A stretch of DNA of 64,000 nt, from the NCBI GenBank assembly GCA_016869675.1, contig VGDP01000014.1, positions 1-64,000 on the forward strand. Direction: 5' to 3'. The position numbers and the translations under genes are program-made. Origin of the DNA: Alphaproteobacteria bacterium. Its GTDB lineage: Bacteria > Pseudomonadota > Alphaproteobacteria > SP197. Of the stretch, positions 33,392 to 42,181 are shown piece after piece. How positions within the stretch are numbered: the stretch's first letter is position 1; each line of letters starts with the position of its first letter. The notes below the pieces were generated by a model. It was given only the letters and a program-made list of their open reading frames with translations. It was not told the origin of the DNA and did not search any database.

Positions 33392-34918
33392 ATGGTGGGG
33401 ATTTGGGTACGCGGCGCGCGCCACTGGCGCGTGGCCTTGGGGGCGGGGCTGGGCGTGGCGCTGAGCGCCGGCGCGGCCTGGGCCGGGGATGAGTTCACGC
33501 CCAAGATGTCGCCCGATGCGACGAGGGTGGAGCACGACTCCGACGTCTTCCGCTCCGATCCGACGTACGAGGACAAGCCCTACGACATCGAGGCGCAGAT
33601 CCAGATCTACGGCGGCAAGCGCGCGGTCGTGGCGCCGCGCCCGCTGCTGGAGTTGGGGCGGGAGATCTACACCGCCGGGCCGTTCCAGCAAGCGTACACG
33701 TTCCTCGGCGAGAAGAATCCGGTCATCCCGCGCTTCTACATCTACGGCGACGTGCAGACCGTGCTGGGCTACGCCGACAATGGCGCCGTCGAGCTGGGCC
33801 AACTCGCCGCTCGCGCGAACATCGATCTCGACCTGCAGATCACCTCGACCGAGCGCCTGCACGCGTTCGTCCGCCCGCTCGATCACGACGGCGCCTTCAC
33901 GCGCTGCGAGCTGTTCGGCGACGACGACGACGACAACTGCAACGAGGGGCTGAGCACCGAGATCCAGACCCTGTTCTTCGAGGGCGACGTCGGGCCGATC
34001 ATGATGGGCCTGACCGGCGAGGAGAACCTGATCGACGTGCCCTTCGCGGTGGGCTTCACGCCCCTCCTGTTCCAGAACGGCGTCTGGTACGAGGACGCGG
34101 CGATCGGCGGCGCGTTCACCATCCCGTCGCGCAACTCGCCCGCGCTCGACATCTCGAACATGGACGTGACGTTCTTCGCCATGTTCGACGAGGTCGATTC
34201 GGGTGCCTTCCGCAACAACGCCAACCAGGTCGCCAAGCACGGCGTCAACATCTACGGCGTCAAGACCTTCATCGAGGCGGGCGAGCGGTACTGGGAGCTG
34301 GGCTACGGCTACTCGGACGGCGAAGGCGCGCGCGACGACTTCAGCTACCACAACCTGACCGCGGCGGTGTCCGCCCGGTACGGGAACAAGGTCAGCAACT
34401 CGACGCGCGTGATCTGGAACTTCGGGCAGGACCCCGACGGCACGGCGCAGCAGACCGCCGACGGCGCGCTGTTCCTGTTCGAGAACTCGCTGATCGTCAA
34501 CGAACCCGCGACGATCGTGCCGTACTTCAACCTGTTCCTCGGCCTCGACCGGCCCCAGGGCCTGGCGCAGCAGGCGCGCGGCGTGCTCAAGAACACCGGC
34601 CTCAACTTCGAGACCGACGCGATCACCCAGTTCCCCAAGCTGGACGACACCGGCAACAACACCTGGGGCGGCGCCATCGGCATCCAGTACCTGTTCAACC
34701 TGGACCAGCAGCTCGTGTTCGAGGTCGCGACCAACCAGGTGATCGAGGGCCGCGGCGAAGTGGGTCGTCCCGCGTTCGACGACGAGTACGCGCTCGGCGT
34801 GCGCTACCAGATCCCCATCACCAAGGCGTGGATCGTGCGCGCCGACGCCATGTACGGCTTCCGCGACGGGGTCGACGACATCCGTGGCACGCGGCTCGAA
34901 TTCCGGCGCAAGTTCTGA
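33392..34918 (+). CDS. Outer-membrane beta-barrel protein of the cytochrome cluster
   Basis: A 508-residue exported protein with a signal peptide at 1-31 (ends GAAWAGD). The body shows alternating hydrophobic strands (LHAFVRPL, YWELGYGYSDG, TRVIWNFGQD, ALGVRYQIPI) and ends in Phe (EFRRKF), the usual outer-membrane barrel signature. An acidic loop, ELFGDDDDDNCNEG, holds the two cysteines and could bind metal. AGGAG precedes the ATG at 33392. Placed between multiheme cytochromes and a reductase, it is a candidate MtrB-like porin sheath, but no sequence similarity to MtrB was recognised. Confidence 0.72.
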   Translation: MVGIWVRGARHWRVALGAGLGVALSAGAAWAGDEFTPKMSPDATRVEHDSDVFRSDPTYEDKPYDIEAQIQIYGGKRAVVAPRPLLELGREIYTAGPFQQAYTFLGEKNPVIPRFYIYGDVQTVLGYADNGAVELGQLAARANIDLDLQITSTERLHAFVRPLDHDGAFTRCELFGDDDDDNCNEGLSTEIQTLFFEGDVGPIMMGLTGEENLIDVPFAVGFTPLLFQNGVWYEDAAIGGAFTIPSRNSPALDISNMDVTFFAMFDEVDSGAFRNNANQVAKHGVNIYGVKTFIEAGERYWELGYGYSDGEGARDDFSYHNLTAAVSARYGNKVSNSTRVIWNFGQDPDGTAQQTADGALFLFENSLIVNEPATIVPYFNLFLGLDRPQGLAQQARGVLKNTGLNFETDAITQFPKLDDTGNNTWGGAIGIQYLFNLDQQLVFEVATNQVIEGRGEVGRPAFDDEYALGVRYQIPITKAWIVRADAMYGFRDGVDDIRGTRLEFRRKF

Positions 34919-34926
34919 GGCCCGCC

Positions 34927-36204
34927 ATGCTCGACCAGCTCGTCCAGCTCGCCGCCCTTCTGTTCCTGGTCGCCTCCGGCGCGTACGTGGCCATGCTGGT
35001 GGTGGGACGCGCCCGCGCCGCCGGGATCATGCAGCGTTCCGCCGAGGTGGAAACGGCGCTGCTGCGCGCCAACGTCGACCTCGTCATGGACAAGCGCCGG
35101 TTCGAGGCCAAGCGCTCCGAGCTGGTGTGGAACGGCTTCCGCAAGTTCGAGATCGTGCGCAAGCAGCAGGAGGGCGGCGGCATCTGTTCGTTCTATCTGC
35201 AACCGCACGACAAGAAGCCGCTGCCGCCGTTCCTGCCCGGCCAGTACCTGACCTTCCAGCTGCACATCCCCGGCCAGCGCAAGCCGGCGATCCGCTGCTA
35301 CTCGCTGTCGGACAGCCCGAACCACCCGGATTACTACCGCGTCTCGATCAAGAAGGTGCTGCCGCCGCGCGACAAGCCGGACGTCCCGCCGGGCCTGTCG
35401 TCGTCGTTCTTCCACGACCAGCTCGACGAAGGCGATATCCTGGACGTCAAGGCGCCGGGCGGGCACTTCTTCCTGGACCTGACCAAGCCCTCGCCGGTGG
35501 TACTGATCGGCGGCGGCGTCGGCCTGACGCCCGTGCTCAGCATGCTGAACGCCATCTGCGAATCGGGCTCCAAGCGCGAGACGTGGTTCCTCTATGGCTG
35601 CCGCCACGGTGACGACCTGGTGATGCGCGCCCACTTCGACCGCATCCGGCGCGAGCACGACAACGTCCGCATCTTCATCTTCTACTCGGACGCGCGCGAG
35701 GGCATCGACGAGGCGGGCCGCGATTACGACGTGGGCAGCCGCATCTCGGTCGATTGGATGAAGGCGAACCTGCCGTCGAGCAACTACGAGTATTACCTGT
35801 GCGGCCCGCCGCCGTTCATGGAGTCGCTGGTCAGCGGCCTGGAAGGCTGGGGAGTGCCCGAGAAGGACATCAACTTCGAGGCGTTCGGCCCGGCCACGGT
35901 AAAGCGCACGCCGGCCGCCCAGGCCTCGGCCGAGTCGGCCGGTGCCAGCAAATTCCAGGTGACGTTCGCCAAGTCGGGCAAGACCGTGGCTTGGTCGCCC
36001 GAGATCGGATCGCTGCTCGATTTCGCCGAGGAAAACGGCGTGGCCATCGAGTTCGGTTGCCGTGCGGGCAACTGCGGCACGTGCCTGACGGCGATCAAGG
36101 TGGGCGACGTCACCTACGTCAACCCGCCCGGTTCGCCGCCCGAGGCCGGGTCGTGCCTGGCCTGCGTCTCGGTGCCCAAGTCGAACCTGACGCTCGACGC
36201 CTGA
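34927..36204 (+). CDS. Membrane-anchored FNR-type flavin/[2Fe-2S] reductase
   Basis: A 425-residue protein. An N-terminal helix (about 5-26, LAALLFLVASGAYVAMLVV) anchors it. A ferredoxin-NADP reductase module follows: FAD site RCYSLSDSPN near residue 122, then nucleotide site LIGGGVGLTPVLSM and CGPPPFMESLV. The C-terminal 95 residues are a plant-type ferredoxin with CRAGNCGTC and a later Cys in GSCLAC, giving four cluster ligands. It would link NAD(P)H to a one-electron carrier, as in Hcr/Hmp-like or Na+-NQR F-like reductases. It closes the redox operon and is followed by a terminator. Confidence 0.85.
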   Translation: MLDQLVQLAALLFLVASGAYVAMLVVGRARAAGIMQRSAEVETALLRANVDLVMDKRRFEAKRSELVWNGFRKFEIVRKQQEGGGICSFYLQPHDKKPLPPFLPGQYLTFQLHIPGQRKPAIRCYSLSDSPNHPDYYRVSIKKVLPPRDKPDVPPGLSSSFFHDQLDEGDILDVKAPGGHFFLDLTKPSPVVLIGGGVGLTPVLSMLNAICESGSKRETWFLYGCRHGDDLVMRAHFDRIRREHDNVRIFIFYSDAREGIDEAGRDYDVGSRISVDWMKANLPSSNYEYYLCGPPPFMESLVSGLEGWGVPEKDINFEAFGPATVKRTPAAQASAESAGASKFQVTFAKSGKTVAWSPEIGSLLDFAEENGVAIEFGCRAGNCGTCLTAIKVGDVTYVNPPGSPPEAGSCLACVSVPKSNLTLDA

Positions 36205-36227
36205 TTCGCCGGCGCCGGGGCCGCGCG

Positions 36228-36250
36228 GGCACGGTAGAGGTGCCTTTTTT
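36228..36250 (+). terminator. Intrinsic terminator of the redox operon
   Basis: GGCAC (36228-36232) pairs with GTGCC (36240-36244), followed directly by six T (36245-36250). It lies 24 bases after the reductase stop. Confidence 0.75.
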
Positions 36251-36333
36251 ATGCGAGGCCACGTGGTAAGATGAGGGCGTTAGGCGCGTGGAGGGCTCCC
36301 GCGCCGAATTGGGACATTTCGAGGTTACGCATC

Positions 36334-37929
36334 ATGTCGTTTCGCTGGCTGCGGTGTGGGGCCCTCGCGTCGGTCGCCGCGATCGGTCTGGGCGTCGGCG
36401 ACGCGACGGCGCAGTCCATCGAGGACGAGGTCGCCTACCTGCTGCGCAACCACCCGCAGCTTAAGGGCCTGCGCAACCAGATCGAGGCGTCCGACGAAGG
36501 CATCAACCGGGCGTTCGCTGCGTACCTGCCCAAGGTCGATGTAACCGGCGACTACGGCTACGAGTCGACCGACAGCCCGGCGCGCCGCGACGAAGCGACC
36601 GACGCCGAGAGGCTGGGCACGCCGCGCACGAAGGGCACGCTGACCGTGACCCAGAACCTCTTCGACGGCTGGCGCGGCAGCTCCGAGTACAACGCGGCGC
36701 AGCTGACCAAGCGCGGCGCCGAGATCACGCTCGACAACACGACGCAGAACGTCGTCTTCGAGGGTATCGCGGCCTACGTCGGCGTGCTGCGCAACCGCCG
36801 TCTGGTCGAACTCGCCGGCCAGAACGAGGAGACGATCAAGGTCCAGCTCAACCTGGAGAACGAGCGCGTGCAGCGCGGCTCGGGCATCGCGCTCGACGTG
36901 CTGCAGTCCAAGGCGCGCCTGCAGATCGCGCGCGAACGGCGCGTCGCCTTCGAAGGCGAACTGGCCAACGCGGTCACGCGCTACGTGCAGGTGTTCGGGC
37001 ACGCGCCGAACGTCGATTCCATGACGACGCCCGAGGTGGCGCCGTCGCTGATGCCGCTGTCGGTCGACGATGCTGTCGCCATCGCCTTGGTCGAGCATCC
37101 CGAGACCAAAAACAGCGCCAACCTGATCGACCTGGCGCAGCAGCGCCGGCGCACAGCGAAGTCGGATTTCTTCCCGCGCGTCGACCTGGTCGGCAAGATC
37201 AACTACGAGGACAACGTGTCCGGCGTGAATAGCGTGCGCCGCGACCAATCGGTAATCGTGCTCGGCACGTGGAAGCTGTTCTCGGGCTTCTCGACGCGGG
37301 CCTCGGTGGCCGAGGCCGCGTACCAGTACGCCGCGTCGGTCGACAACCGCAACTTCGTCAACCAGAAGATCGTCGAGGACGTGCACCTGTCCTGGGAGAA
37401 CCTGCAGACGGCGCAGCGCCGACTGCAGCTGCTGTCCAACGCCGTGAACATTGCGATCGAGGTGCACCAGGCCAGCGCCACCCTGCGCGACACCGGCAAG
37501 GAAACGGTGTTGAACGTGCTGGACGCGCAGAACGAGGTGTTCAACGCCCAGATCAACGAGGCTGCGGCCGATCACGACGCGCGCCTCGCGGCCTACCGCC
37601 TGCTGCTGCCCATGGGCCGGCTCGACGCCAAGCATCTGGTACCGGCACTGGCGGGTATTGACGTCGATCCGGCCGCGCACGCCGCCGAGGAGGACGTTGC
37701 AGCGGCGGCGGTCGAACCGGAGACGCTTGCGGTCGCCGAGCCGGTGGAACCGGCGGCCGAGACTCTCGCCGCGATCGAGCCGGCGGCCGGCACGGCCGAG
37801 CCGACCACGTTCATCTCCGGCTTCGGCACCGTCGTGGTGCCGGCGGCCGAGCCGACGCCGGCGATCATCTTCGTCACCACGCCAAAACCGGTCGACCCCA
37901 ACCTCGCGCGCAGCTGGTCGTTCAACTGA
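36334..37929 (+). CDS. TolC-family outer-membrane efflux/secretion channel
   Basis: A 531-residue exported protein. The signal peptide (1-27) ends GDATAQ. Two TolC repeats are seen: SIEDEVAYLLRNHPQLKGLR with VTQNLFDGWRG in the first, and SVDDAVAIALVEHPETK with GTWKLFSGF in the second. The tail after residue 445 is an Ala/Glu/Pro-rich extension ending ARSWSFN, not found in E. coli TolC. The ATG at 36334 was chosen for the signal peptide. With the ABC exporter and adaptor at 40442-43467 it can complete a type I secretion system. Confidence 0.88.
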   Translation: MSFRWLRCGALASVAAIGLGVGDATAQSIEDEVAYLLRNHPQLKGLRNQIEASDEGINRAFAAYLPKVDVTGDYGYESTDSPARRDEATDAERLGTPRTKGTLTVTQNLFDGWRGSSEYNAAQLTKRGAEITLDNTTQNVVFEGIAAYVGVLRNRRLVELAGQNEETIKVQLNLENERVQRGSGIALDVLQSKARLQIARERRVAFEGELANAVTRYVQVFGHAPNVDSMTTPEVAPSLMPLSVDDAVAIALVEHPETKNSANLIDLAQQRRRTAKSDFFPRVDLVGKINYEDNVSGVNSVRRDQSVIVLGTWKLFSGFSTRASVAEAAYQYAASVDNRNFVNQKIVEDVHLSWENLQTAQRRLQLLSNAVNIAIEVHQASATLRDTGKETVLNVLDAQNEVFNAQINEAAADHDARLAAYRLLLPMGRLDAKHLVPALAGIDVDPAAHAAEEDVAAAAVEPETLAVAEPVEPAAETLAAIEPAAGTAEPTTFISGFGTVVVPAAEPTPAIIFVTTPKPVDPNLARSWSFN

Positions 37930-37958
37930 CGATCGGCGCGGCCTATCGCGTCATCGAA

Positions 37959-37988
37959 GGGGCGGGTCATCGACCCGCCCCTCGGTTT
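37959..37988. terminator. Bidirectional terminator between convergent genes
   Basis: GGGGCGGGT (37959-37967) pairs with ACCCGCCCC (37973-37981) around a 5-base loop and is followed by TCGGTTTT. It lies between the convergent TolC-family and adenylate cyclase genes. Confidence 0.65.
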
Positions 37989-38002
37989 TCCGAGGGTTGG
38001 CG

Positions 38003-40306
38003 CTACTTCGACGTGGCGACGAACACGCCGTCCCAATCGGGGCCGGGCGGGTTGGCCTCGTAGATGTCCAGACGCTCGTCGTAGAGGTCGTAGAGCGCGG
38101 CGAGCGCGCCGTCGAGGGCGCGGCTCTCGGCCACCAGGGCTCGCGCGCCGGCCCAGTCCTGCCGGCGGTAGGCGGCCAGCATCGCGGCGTGGCGCTCGGC
38201 CAGGTCGCGGAACGCGGGCGTCGCCGCGTGCGCCGGGTCGCCCAGCACCGTGAACACGCGCACGGCTTCCGCCTTGCCCTTCACCTGGATCAGGTCGAGC
38301 TCGAGCAGGGCGAAATCGTCGGCGCGCGCCTTGGTGTTCTCGCCGATGACGATGCCGACGCCGTAGGTCTTCGACTGGCCCTCCAGGCGCGAGGCCAGGT
38401 TCACGTCGTCGCCGATCACCGAATAGTCGAAACGCTGGTCGGACCCCATGTTGCCGACGAACACCTCGCCCGAATTGACGCCGACACCGATGTTGATGGG
38501 CACGAAGGCGCGGCCCGCGGCCGTGGCCTCGGCCTCGAGCTGGGCATTCAGCTCGCGCGTCTTGGCCTGCATGGCCAGCGCGGTCGTGCAGGCGTGGCGG
38601 CCGTGGTCGTCGTCCGTGATCGGCGCGTTCCAGAACGCCATGATCGCGTCGCCCATGTACTTGTCGATGGTGCCGCCCTTGGCCATGATCAGGTCGGTCA
38701 TCGGCGTCAGGTAGCGGTTGATTAGCCGCACCAGCCCTTCCGGATCGGTCTTGAACGTCTCCGAGATCGACGTGAAGCCGCGGATGTCGCTGAACATGAT
38801 GGTCATGCCGCGCCGCTCGCCGCCCAGGCGGAGTTGGTCGGGGTGGTCGGCGAGCTGCTCGACCAGCGCCGGCGACAGGTACTGGGCGAAGGCCGTGCGC
38901 ACCTGCTTCTTCTGCGCCTGCTCGCGCACGTAGTTGAGGTAGGTCAGCGCGGTGTAGAGGACGAACGACGTGATGGCCGGGTAGACCATGTCGTAGAGCT
39001 GGCCATGCAGGCTGAACATGGCCCACGCGCCACCCAGCTGCCCGCCGATGGCCACCAGCACGACCAGCAGGCCCCACGCCGCGCCCAGCAGCGGCACGGC
39101 GAACATCAGCGCGACGCCGACGCCGACCAGGGTCACCAGCTCGACGCCGATGGCGTCGTTCGGCCGGTGCAGGAATGGCGAGCGCACATCGAAACCCTTG
39201 CCCTCGGCCTCGGCCTGGGCGGCGAGCTGCAGCTGCTGGATGTAGAGCATTATGCTTTCCAGCAATTGGGCGTGGATGTCGACGCCGGGCACGAACGGGT
39301 CCAGCGGGGTCGCCTTGATGTCGAGCAAGCCCACCGCCGAGGTGCCCAGGATCACCCAGCGCCGTTGCAGCCGGTCCGGGCTGACCCGACCGTCCAGCAC
39401 GTCGCGCGCCGAGATGTAGACCGCCTCGCGGCGTTCCTGCGTCCACGGCGCGAAGTGCAGCCACGCGCGCCCCTTTTCGTCCGTCGGGATCTCCAGGCCC
39501 TTGAACAGGATGCTGACAATGCCGATCCGCGGATCCCACTTGATGCCGACGGTCTTCTGCCCGGTGGCGACGCGCAGCATTTCGACCGACAGGGTGGGGT
39601 AGATGACATTGTCCTCGCCGCGGAAGATCAGCGGCACGTTGCGCACGACGCTGTCGATCTCGGCGTCGATGTTAAACACGCCGAGGCCCGCCGCGCCGTT
39701 CTCCAACGTCTCGATGTTGCGGGTGATGCCAGGGTTGGGCAGCAGGAACTGGTAACCCTCGCCGCCGCCCTCGCCGACGGCGCGGGTGCTCTTCCACGCG
39801 TAGGTGGCCTTAACCGCCTTGGGCCGGCCCTCGTTGTGCGCGCTGGGGTAGGGCGTGGTGGACTGGCCCAGCACGGTCGGGATGCGCGCGATCGTCGCGG
39901 CCATGACATTGTCGTTGTTGGGGATCGCCAGCAACGCGTCGCGCGCGGCCTGCGCCAAGCCCTGGTACTGCTCGACGATGCGGTCGGGTGAGGTCCGGTC
40001 AGCCTCGGGGAACACGATGTCGAAGCCGACGATCGTCGTGCCGACGGCCGTCAGCTTGCCGATCAGGTCGGCGATCAGGGTGCGCGGCCACGGCCATTGG
40101 CCGTAGGCGGCCAGGGTCGGATCGTCGATGTCGATCACCGCGACGGGCAGCGGGGTCGGTTCGCGCGGCTCGATGCGCTGGAACACGTCGAAGGTCTTGA
40201 GCCGCATGACCTTGAGCGGCACCGGGTCCCACCAGCGCACGGCGACGCACCCCGCGATCAGCATCAGGCCGACCAGGATCGAGAACTGCCACGCCTTCAG
40301 CCGCAT
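38003..40306 (-). CDS. CHASE2-domain class III adenylate/guanylate cyclase
   Basis: A 767-residue membrane protein. One helix lies at 8-24. A CHASE2 sensor domain (about 45-390, with VAVIDIDDPTLAAYGQWPWP and WVILGTSAVGLLDIKATPLD) faces the periplasm. Three helices follow (about 415-500), then a class III cyclase domain with MTIMFSDIRGFTSISE, YMGDAIMAFWNAP and SVIGDDVNLASRLEGQ. The metal-binding Asp of SDIRGFT is present. A C-terminal helical tail of about 90 residues follows. The start at 40306 was chosen because the upstream frame runs over the exporter promoter. It makes cAMP or cGMP in response to an unknown periplasmic signal. Confidence 0.88.
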   Translation of the reverse strand: MRLKAWQFSILVGLMLIAGCVAVRWWDPVPLKVMRLKTFDVFQRIEPREPTPLPVAVIDIDDPTLAAYGQWPWPRTLIADLIGKLTAVGTTIVGFDIVFPEADRTSPDRIVEQYQGLAQAARDALLAIPNNDNVMAATIARIPTVLGQSTTPYPSAHNEGRPKAVKATYAWKSTRAVGEGGGEGYQFLLPNPGITRNIETLENGAAGLGVFNIDAEIDSVVRNVPLIFRGEDNVIYPTLSVEMLRVATGQKTVGIKWDPRIGIVSILFKGLEIPTDEKGRAWLHFAPWTQERREAVYISARDVLDGRVSPDRLQRRWVILGTSAVGLLDIKATPLDPFVPGVDIHAQLLESIMLYIQQLQLAAQAEAEGKGFDVRSPFLHRPNDAIGVELVTLVGVGVALMFAVPLLGAAWGLLVVLVAIGGQLGGAWAMFSLHGQLYDMVYPAITSFVLYTALTYLNYVREQAQKKQVRTAFAQYLSPALVEQLADHPDQLRLGGERRGMTIMFSDIRGFTSISETFKTDPEGLVRLINRYLTPMTDLIMAKGGTIDKYMGDAIMAFWNAPITDDDHGRHACTTALAMQAKTRELNAQLEAEATAAGRAFVPINIGVGVNSGEVFVGNMGSDQRFDYSVIGDDVNLASRLEGQSKTYGVGIVIGENTKARADDFALLELDLIQVKGKAEAVRVFTVLGDPAHAATPAFRDLAERHAAMLAAYRRQDWAGARALVAESRALDGALAALYDLYDERLDIYEANPPGPDWDGVFVATSK

Positions 40307-40441
40307 GCCGCCGAACCTACCACCTGCACGGGCCCCGACCCCGTACAGGCAGACTAACACAGGCTTGTGCATCTGGCCGTTCCTAAGGCGCCTCGCCTGG
40401 CTCGACTTTCCCGCCAGGACGCTAGCTGGCACACTCCGGCC

Positions 40442-42181
40442 ATGAACGCCGAGACACCGCCGCCCGAGGACAAGGCCTGGCTCGGGTCGCTGGTCGCGCC
40501 GCTGCGGCCCGCGTTCCGCGAGGTCATGGCGGTCTCGCTGTTCGTCAATATCCTGGCGCTCGGTCTGCCGATCTACACGCTGCAGATCTACGACCGAGTC
40601 GTCTTCTACCACGGCTACTCGACGCTCTACGGCCTGACCGTCGGCATCCTGATCGTGCTCGGCTTCGATTTCGTGCTGCGCCAGGCGCGCAGCCGCATCC
40701 TGCAGCGCGCCGCCATGCTGATCGACGTGCGCCTCGGCGAACGGCTCTACGACAAGATCGCGGCCCTGCCGCTGCGCACGCTGGAAGGGTGGCCCAGCAA
40801 CTTCTGGCTGACGCTGTTCCGCGACGCCGAGACCGTACGCAACGTCTTCTCGGGGCCGACCGCGGTTCTGGCGACCGAGCTGCCGTTCGTCGGGCTGTTC
40901 ATCGCGCTGATCTTCATCATCGCCGCGCCGGTCGCCTGGGTGCTGCTGATCGCGGCGCCGCTCTTCATGCTGCTCGCCTGGATCTCGGGCCGGGTCATGG
41001 ACCGCGCCACGGGGCGCGAGCGCGAATCCGGTCTGGGGCGCGAGGCGCTGATCGCCGAGATGCTGGCCGGGCGCGCCACGGTCAAGGCGCTGGCGCTGGC
41101 GCCGGCGGTGCGTCCGCGCTGGGAGGCGAAGCACGCCCAGGCGATCCAGCACGCGCTGGAACGCAGCCGCGTCGGCGACAGCTTCACCAACCTGGGCACA
41201 GCGGCCGCCATGTTCACCACGGTCGCCATGACCACCGTGGGCGCCCTGGCCATCGTCGAGCAAGAGCTGTCCATCGGCGCCCTGATCGCCGCGAACATGC
41301 TGAGCAACCGGGTGCTCCAGCCGCTCAACCAGCTCGTCAACACCTGGCGTCAGGTGTCGCAGTACCGCCAGGCGAAGCAGCGGCTCGGCACGCTGTTCGC
41401 CCTGGCCGAGGACGTCCGCGCGACGCCAGTCGAACTCGGCCGGCCCAAGGGCGAGATCGCGGTCGAGGACGTGGTGTTCGCCTACCAGCTAGGCGCGCGG
41501 CCCGTGGTCGACGGCGTGCGCATGACCATCCGCCCGGGCGGCATGGTCGGGCTGATCGGCGCCAACGGCTGCGGCAAGACGACGTTGATCAAGCTGATGA
41601 GCGGGCTCTACCCGTCGTCCTCGGGCCGCGTGCTGCTGGATGGCGCTGATGTCGCCCAGTTCAGCCGCGCCCAGCTCGCCCGCGTGATCGGCTACGTGCC
41701 CCAGGACGCCACGCTGTTCAGCGGCTCGATCCGCGACAACATCGCGATCGCCATGCCCGACGCCAGCGACGACGACATCGTGCGCGCGGCCCAGCTGGCG
41801 GGCGTCCACGCCTTCGTGGTCGACCTGCCCGCGGGCTACGCCACCGACATCGGCGAGGCGGGCATGCGCATGTCGGGCGGCGAACGCCAGCGCATCGCGG
41901 TGGCGCGCGCCCTCGTGCACGATCCGGCGGTTCTGCTGCTCGACGAGGTCGCCAGCAACCTCGACCGCCAGGCCGAGATGAGCCTGCGCGACTCCCTGGT
42001 CAAGCTGTCGGCGGAGCGCACCATCGTCGTGGTCTGCCACACGCCGGTGCTGCTGTCGGTGTGCAGCCACATCGTGGTCATGGACAAGGGCAAGATCGCG
42101 CTGGCCGGACCGACGCGCGACGTGCTGCCGAAGCTGTTCGGCCCGGCCCGGCCCGAGCCCGTCCAGGAGGCCAAGGCGTGA
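40442..42181 (+). CDS. Type I secretion ABC exporter, PrtD-like
   Basis: A 579-residue ABC half-transporter. Residues 1-300 hold six helices in the exporter fold, starting NILALGLPIYTLQIYDRVV, typical of PrtD/HlyB-type proteins without a peptidase domain. The ATPase domain has Walker A GANGCGKTT near residue 380, signature MSGGERQR and Walker B AVLLLDEVASNLD. It overlaps the adaptor gene by 4 bases. It should export C-terminal-signal proteins such as RTX toxins or proteases; no such substrate gene is seen nearby. Confidence 0.88.
   Translation: MNAETPPPEDKAWLGSLVAPLRPAFREVMAVSLFVNILALGLPIYTLQIYDRVVFYHGYSTLYGLTVGILIVLGFDFVLRQARSRILQRAAMLIDVRLGERLYDKIAALPLRTLEGWPSNFWLTLFRDAETVRNVFSGPTAVLATELPFVGLFIALIFIIAAPVAWVLLIAAPLFMLLAWISGRVMDRATGRERESGLGREALIAEMLAGRATVKALALAPAVRPRWEAKHAQAIQHALERSRVGDSFTNLGTAAAMFTTVAMTTVGALAIVEQELSIGALIAANMLSNRVLQPLNQLVNTWRQVSQYRQAKQRLGTLFALAEDVRATPVELGRPKGEIAVEDVVFAYQLGARPVVDGVRMTIRPGGMVGLIGANGCGKTTLIKLMSGLYPSSSGRVLLDGADVAQFSRAQLARVIGYVPQDATLFSGSIRDNIAIAMPDASDDDIVRAAQLAGVHAFVVDLPAGYATDIGEAGMRMSGGERQRIAVARALVHDPAVLLLDEVASNLDRQAEMSLRDSLVKLSAERTIVVVCHTPVLLSVCSHIVVMDKGKIALAGPTRDVLPKLFGPARPEPVQEAKA

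Noticed and set aside
40307-41263. Upstream extension of the adenylate cyclase frame
   Set aside because: It overlaps the start and first third of the ABC exporter on the opposite strand and has no domain; the helix start at 40306 gives the normal CHASE2 cyclase layout.
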